DNA of 30,444 nucleotides. Origin: Candidatus Eiseniibacteriota bacterium. GTDB lineage: Bacteria > Eisenbacteria > RBG-16-71-46. This document shows positions 30,381 through 30,444 of this stretch, in pieces. The stretch is from positions 1 to 30,444 of the forward strand of contig VBPB01000103.1 of the NCBI GenBank assembly GCA_005893365.1. The letters are read 5' to 3'. Position 1 is the first letter of the stretch. Every line of letters begins with the position of its first letter. The translations under genes were made by a program, and so were the position numbers. The notes under the pieces were generated by a model that saw nothing but the letters and a program-made list of their open reading frames with translations, was not told the origin of the DNA and searched no databases.

Positions 30381-30444
30381 CCTGACGCACCACCCTGACG
30401 CACCACCCTGATGCACCACCCTGATGCACCACCTGCTGGACCAC
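30381..30444. repeat. 13-bp minisatellite, four copies plus a degenerate fifth
   Basis: CCTGACGCACCAC occurs twice (30381-30393 and 30394-30406), then CCTGATGCACCAC twice (30407-30419 and 30420-30432). A 12-bp degenerate copy runs to the window end. It starts 17 bp upstream of the first BMC-H start codon. Whether it is coding for an upstream gene or intergenic cannot be told from here. Confidence 0.9.

Noticed and set aside
30381..30444. Start of a CRISPR array
   Set aside because: The unit is 13 bp and repeats without unique spacers; it is a minisatellite.
1..30444. tRNA, rRNA or tmRNA genes
   Set aside because: No cloverleaf with a GTTC-type T loop and matching acceptor stem, and no rRNA signature, was seen on either strand.

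Overview
The window is very GC-rich (mostly about 70% by eye), gene-dense and bacterial. The gene set combines conserved housekeeping genes (ribosomal protein S1, cmk, aroA, mutS, an RNase R-type nuclease, HU, a 31-residue COX24-like protein) with large secreted proteins (an S55 SpoIVB-type peptidase, a propeller protein, a SurA/PpiD-type foldase) and a bacterial microcompartment (BMC) operon. This would fit a little-cultured Gram-negative lineage such as Candidatus Eisenbacteria or a related group. That assignment is inference from gene content; no rRNA or other taxonomic marker is present.

Layout, left to right. 1-1904 (-): periplasmic SurA/PpiD-like foldase cut by the window edge. 1980-2712 (+): pgeF/yfiH with a frame-disrupting deletion. 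2974-3729 (+): exported cyclophilin. 3797-11674 (-): one operon reading S55 peptidase, secreted propeller protein, GT-C glycosyltransferase, a 165-bp inverted-repeat element, M28 peptidase and a PPC/DUF296 protein. 11675-12044: a 370-bp divergent intergenic region holding a large nested inverted repeat that can fold as a three-way junction. 12045-15257 (+): a homocysteine methyltransferase/MTHFR fusion, a membrane HEAT-like protein and a STAS protein. 15282-18970 (-): mutS with a frameshift and a TPR/SPOR protein. 19094-26854 (-): FmdB, HU, COX24-like, RNase R-type, PilZ, aroA, cmk, a second copy of the inverted-repeat element, plsC-like and rpsA, ended by a strong terminator. 26941-30363 (-): BMC operon of two hexamer genes, three pentamer genes, a PduT-like trimer gene and a CoA-acylating aldehyde dehydrogenase with an encapsulation-type N-terminal helix. 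Its signature enzyme lies outside the window.

Three themes stand out. (1) A MITE-like element with TA target duplications sits twice exactly between the stop codon of one gene and the Shine-Dalgarno of the next, so that both signals survive. (2) Several genes carry small lesions that look like deletions between short repeats: pgeF, mutS (losing the mismatch-recognition motif), the GT-C gene and probably one BMC pentamer gene. Two further genes lack a normal start codon. Whether these are real mutations or assembly errors must be decided from reads. (3) Four genes have a -10 box only 8-9 nt before the start codon, which predicts leaderless mRNAs.
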